Of a DNA stretch of 13,384 nt, positions 13,351 to 13,384 are shown piece after piece. The position numbers were made by a program, and so were the translations under genes. How positions within the stretch are numbered: the first letter of the stretch is position 1; every line of letters starts with the position of its first letter. The DNA lies in contig JWZX01002107.1 of assembly GCA_001275005.1 (NCBI GenBank), forward strand, positions 1 through 13,384. The letters are read 5' to 3'. This stretch comes from Chrysochromulina tobinii. Its lineage: Eukaryota; Haptophyta; Prymnesiales; Chrysochromulinaceae. The notes beneath the pieces are model-generated. The model searched no databases, was not told the origin of the DNA, and saw nothing but the letters and a program-made list of their open reading frames with translations.

Positions 13351-13384
13351 GCGAGCGCCTTCTGATTGCATCTTATTGCCGTCT
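13351..13384 (+). other. Probable start of CSN2 intron 3
   Basis: GCGAGCGCCTTCTGATTGCATC follows the last recognisable CSN2 codon and then the frame stops. CTGATTGCATC is the cassette motif of the other introns. The donor would be GC, as in ATP-grasp intron 3, which has the same CAG^GCGAGC context. The window ends before any acceptor. Confidence 0.5.

Noticed and set aside
1-13384. tRNA, rRNA, or intact transposon or insertion sequence
   Set aside because: No cloverleaf or ribosomal RNA sequence, no transposase or integrase frame, and no long terminal inverted repeats were seen on reading both strands.

Overview
The window looks like nuclear DNA of a GC-rich unicellular alga or other protist. 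Genes are broken by many short spliceosomal introns with GT..AG (twice probably GC..AG) borders. There is a eukaryote-only gene (COP9 signalosome subunit 2), an ShKT-domain protein and a predicted N-myristoylated protein. A haptophyte is my best guess; a pelagophyte or another introner-rich protist is possible. This cannot be settled without a database search. I reconstructed the gene models by hand by joining exons until reading frame and protein-family match both held.

Layout. 1 to about 850 (+): last, poorly resolved exons of an upstream gene, with duplicated exon fragments and a 47-bp tandem repeat. 850-1193: probable promoter region. 1194-5489 (+): twelve-exon 2,4-dienoyl-CoA reductase of the bacterial FadH type (old yellow enzyme domain, 4Fe-4S cluster, FAD/NAD domain). 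5490-5984: convergent spacer with an intron-like cassette on the minus strand. 5985-7514 (-): intronless gene with a glycosyltransferase-like region, a ribosomal-protein-bL9-like domain and a C-terminal ShKT domain. 7515-8008: spacer. 8009-9865 (-): four-exon, membrane-associated ATP-grasp protein of the sugar-transfer-associated type. 9866-10048: short divergent promoter region. 10049-11853 (+): three-exon MGC-starting (acylated) protein of low complexity. 11854-12127: spacer. 12128 to the window edge (+): CSN2, 3' end outside the window.

The main discovery candidate is how the introns seem to be made. Of 18 complete introns modelled, about 14 carry diverged copies of the exon next to them. 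At least five (fadH introns 1, 3 and 9; ATP-grasp intron 3; CSN2 intron 1) hold a copy that runs across the splice junction or past it, like a fossil of the uninterrupted coding sequence or of the junction. The copies are tandem, their units often start at AG|GT, and the space between is filled with short reiterated cassettes containing CTGATTG (branch-point-like) and ending in CCTCCCTCATCAG (acceptor-like). The cassettes always point in the direction of transcription. This fits intron birth by tandem duplication of coding DNA followed by spread of a branch-point/acceptor module. A second, unrelated acceptor module occurs in two introns of one gene.

The genes do not form an obvious pathway. 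FadH would act in breakdown of unsaturated fatty acids and CSN2 in cullin deneddylation. The two minus-strand genes (glycosyltransferase-like and sugar-transfer-type ATP-grasp) could both serve glycan modification, which is inference from families and adjacency only.
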